This document shows, in pieces, positions 63,089-64,000 of a stretch of 64,000 nt of DNA (position 1 is the stretch's first letter; the number at the start of each line of letters is the position of its first letter). The stretch is from Guyparkeria sp016278265. GTDB lineage: Bacteria > Pseudomonadota > Gammaproteobacteria > Halothiobacillales > Halothiobacillaceae. Location: assembly GCF_044582145.1 (NCBI RefSeq), contig NZ_JBDODO010000007.1; one strand, given 5' to 3'. Under the pieces are notes generated by a model. The model made no database searches and was not told where the DNA came from. It saw only the letters and a list, made by a program, of their open reading frames with translations. The translations under genes were made by a program, and so were the position numbers.

Positions 63089-64000
63089 ATGGCGGACAAC
63101 CAGGCCGACACACAGGCCGACCTCCAGGCCATTCGTGACTACCTTATCGACCTGCAGGACCGGATCGTCGCCGGCCTGGAAGGCCAGGAGGATGGCACGC
63201 GCTTTCTGCACGACGACTGGAAACGTCCACCGGGTGATCACCTCAATGGCGAGGGCCGCGGCCGCATCCTCGAGGACGGCTCCACCTTCGAGCGCGCCGG
63301 GATCAACTTCTCGCACGTGACCGGCAACAAGCTACCGCCCTCGGCCACCGCCCACCGGCCCGATCTGGCCGGCGGCTCGTTCGAGGCGATGGGCGTCTCG
63401 CTGGTCATCCACCCGCGCAATCCCTACGTGCCCACCTCGCACGCCAACGTGCGATTTTTCCAGGCGCAGAAGGAAGGGGTCGAGCCGGTGTGGTGGTTCG
63501 GCGGCGGGTTTGATCTCACGCCCTACTACGGCTTCACCGAAGACGCGGTGCACTGGCACGAACAGGCCGAGGCGGCCTGCCGGCCGTTCGGCGACGACCA
63601 TTACCCGCGCTTCAAGCAGTGGTGTGACGAGTACTTCTGGCTCAAGCACCGCAACGAGCCGCGCGGGGTGGGCGGCCTGTTCTTCGACGACTACGGCGCC
63701 GACGGCCAGGTCGACTTCGACACCGCCTTTGGCTTCATGCGTTCGGTGGGCGACCACTACCTGCCGGCCTACCTGCCGGTGGTGGAGAAGCGCAAGGACA
63801 CACCCTTTGGCGAGCGCGAGCGCGATTTCCAGGCCTACCGCCGCGGGCGCTACGTGGAATTCAACCTGGTCTACGACCGCGGCACCCTGTTCGGGCTGCA
63901 GTCCGGCGGGCGCACCGAGTCGATCCTGATGTCGATGCCGCCTCGTGCTGACTGGCGCTACGACTACCACCCGGAGCCCGGCAGCGAGGAGGCCCGTCTC
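63089..64000 (+). CDS. hemF: Aerobic coproporphyrinogen III oxidase, 3' end outside the window
   Basis: HemF uses O2 to decarboxylate coproporphyrinogen III in haem synthesis, which indicates aerobic life. The 304 residues in the window begin MADNQADTQADLQAIRDYL and include GGSFEAMGVSLVIHPRNPYVP, ANVRFF, the WWFGGGFDLTPYYGF signature, RGVGGLFFDDYG and RGTLFGLQSGGRTESIL. No stop codon occurs before the window edge; the last expected residues are missing. AGGAG lies 5 bases before the ATG, inside the tsaC end. Confidence 0.97.
   Translation, partial: MADNQADTQADLQAIRDYLIDLQDRIVAGLEGQEDGTRFLHDDWKRPPGDHLNGEGRGRILEDGSTFERAGINFSHVTGNKLPPSATAHRPDLAGGSFEAMGVSLVIHPRNPYVPTSHANVRFFQAQKEGVEPVWWFGGGFDLTPYYGFTEDAVHWHEQAEAACRPFGDDHYPRFKQWCDEYFWLKHRNEPRGVGGLFFDDYGADGQVDFDTAFGFMRSVGDHYLPAYLPVVEKRKDTPFGERERDFQAYRRGRYVEFNLVYDRGTLFGLQSGGRTESILMSMPPRADWRYDYHPEPGSEEARL

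Overview
The window reads as chromosome of a GC-rich, free-living gammaproteobacterium that lives by sulfur chemolithoautotrophy. The signs are phosphoribulokinase (Calvin cycle), soxY and soxZ (thiosulfate oxidation carrier), and a gammaproteobacterial core gene order (lptD-surA-pdxA-rsmA-apaG-apaH; pilB-pilC-pilD-coaE; def-fmt-rsmB-ntrY/X-trkA-trkH). A Halothiobacillus/Guyparkeria-like genus fits, but that is inference. No rRNA, tRNA, phage, insertion sequence or CRISPR array was seen. Nearly every base is in a gene or a short intergenic region; the only gap above 300 bases is 24017-24636.

Layout. 1-8.5 kb: end of adk, then an outer-membrane/RNA-maintenance run (lptD, surA, pdxA, rsmA, pgl, apaG, apaH). 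8.5-9.9 kb: an MFS exporter. 9.8-12.7 kb: a leftward SDR plus NTF2-like pair, divergent from a MerR/LitR-type regulator that is followed by a short LOV photoreceptor. 12.9-17.4 kb: type IV pilus assembly genes pilBCD and coaE. 17.4-20.9 kb: ygfX-like, ygfZ, thiG, trmB and a YrhK-like gene. 21.1-22 kb: prk with its own promoter and terminator. 22.1-24 kb: a membrane diguanylate cyclase. 24.6-30.4 kb: a tightly overlapping six-gene operon (FAD oxidoreductase, DUF1365, Cfa-type methyltransferase, GPH-family transporter, DUF3833 lipoprotein, chalcone-isomerase-like protein). 30.5-37.4 kb: mostly leftward housekeeping genes (unknown 403-aa protein, rluE, a 5'-3' exonuclease, malic enzyme, OmpA-like lipoprotein, bioF). 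37.4-41.8 kb: an NtrB/NtrC-type two-component system followed by a sigma54-type promoter and soxYZ. 41.9-45.6 kb: dtd, pip, a small unknown gene, ttcA and an LpxL-like acyltransferase. 45.6-56.6 kb: a long leftward operon (def, fmt, rsmB, DUF4390, ntrY-like, ntrX-like, trkA, trkH, lpxL). 56.9-64 kb: LysM lipoprotein, dprA, smg, topA, tsaC and the start of hemF.

The most interesting content is a probable blue-light regulon split over two loci. The LOV protein keeps the photoactive cysteine and closely resembles the short SB1-LOV/PplA type of Pseudomonas putida. The adjacent MerR-type protein resembles LitR/CarH but has lost the residues that bind cobalamin, as expected for a class II LitR that needs a separate photosensor. 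Upstream of this regulator and of the six-gene operon 13 kb away lies the same 26-bp arrangement: three T-R-C-A cores spaced exactly 11 bp apart, ending in TTATACA. This tandem 11-bp architecture is the one used by CarH-type proteins. The sequence therefore suggests a LOV-LitR switch controlling a membrane-lipid modification operon in a sulfur-oxidising autotroph, with no photolyase gene in view. A second regulatory finding is the sigma54-type promoter with upstream TTGCA repeats in front of soxY, next to its likely activator.
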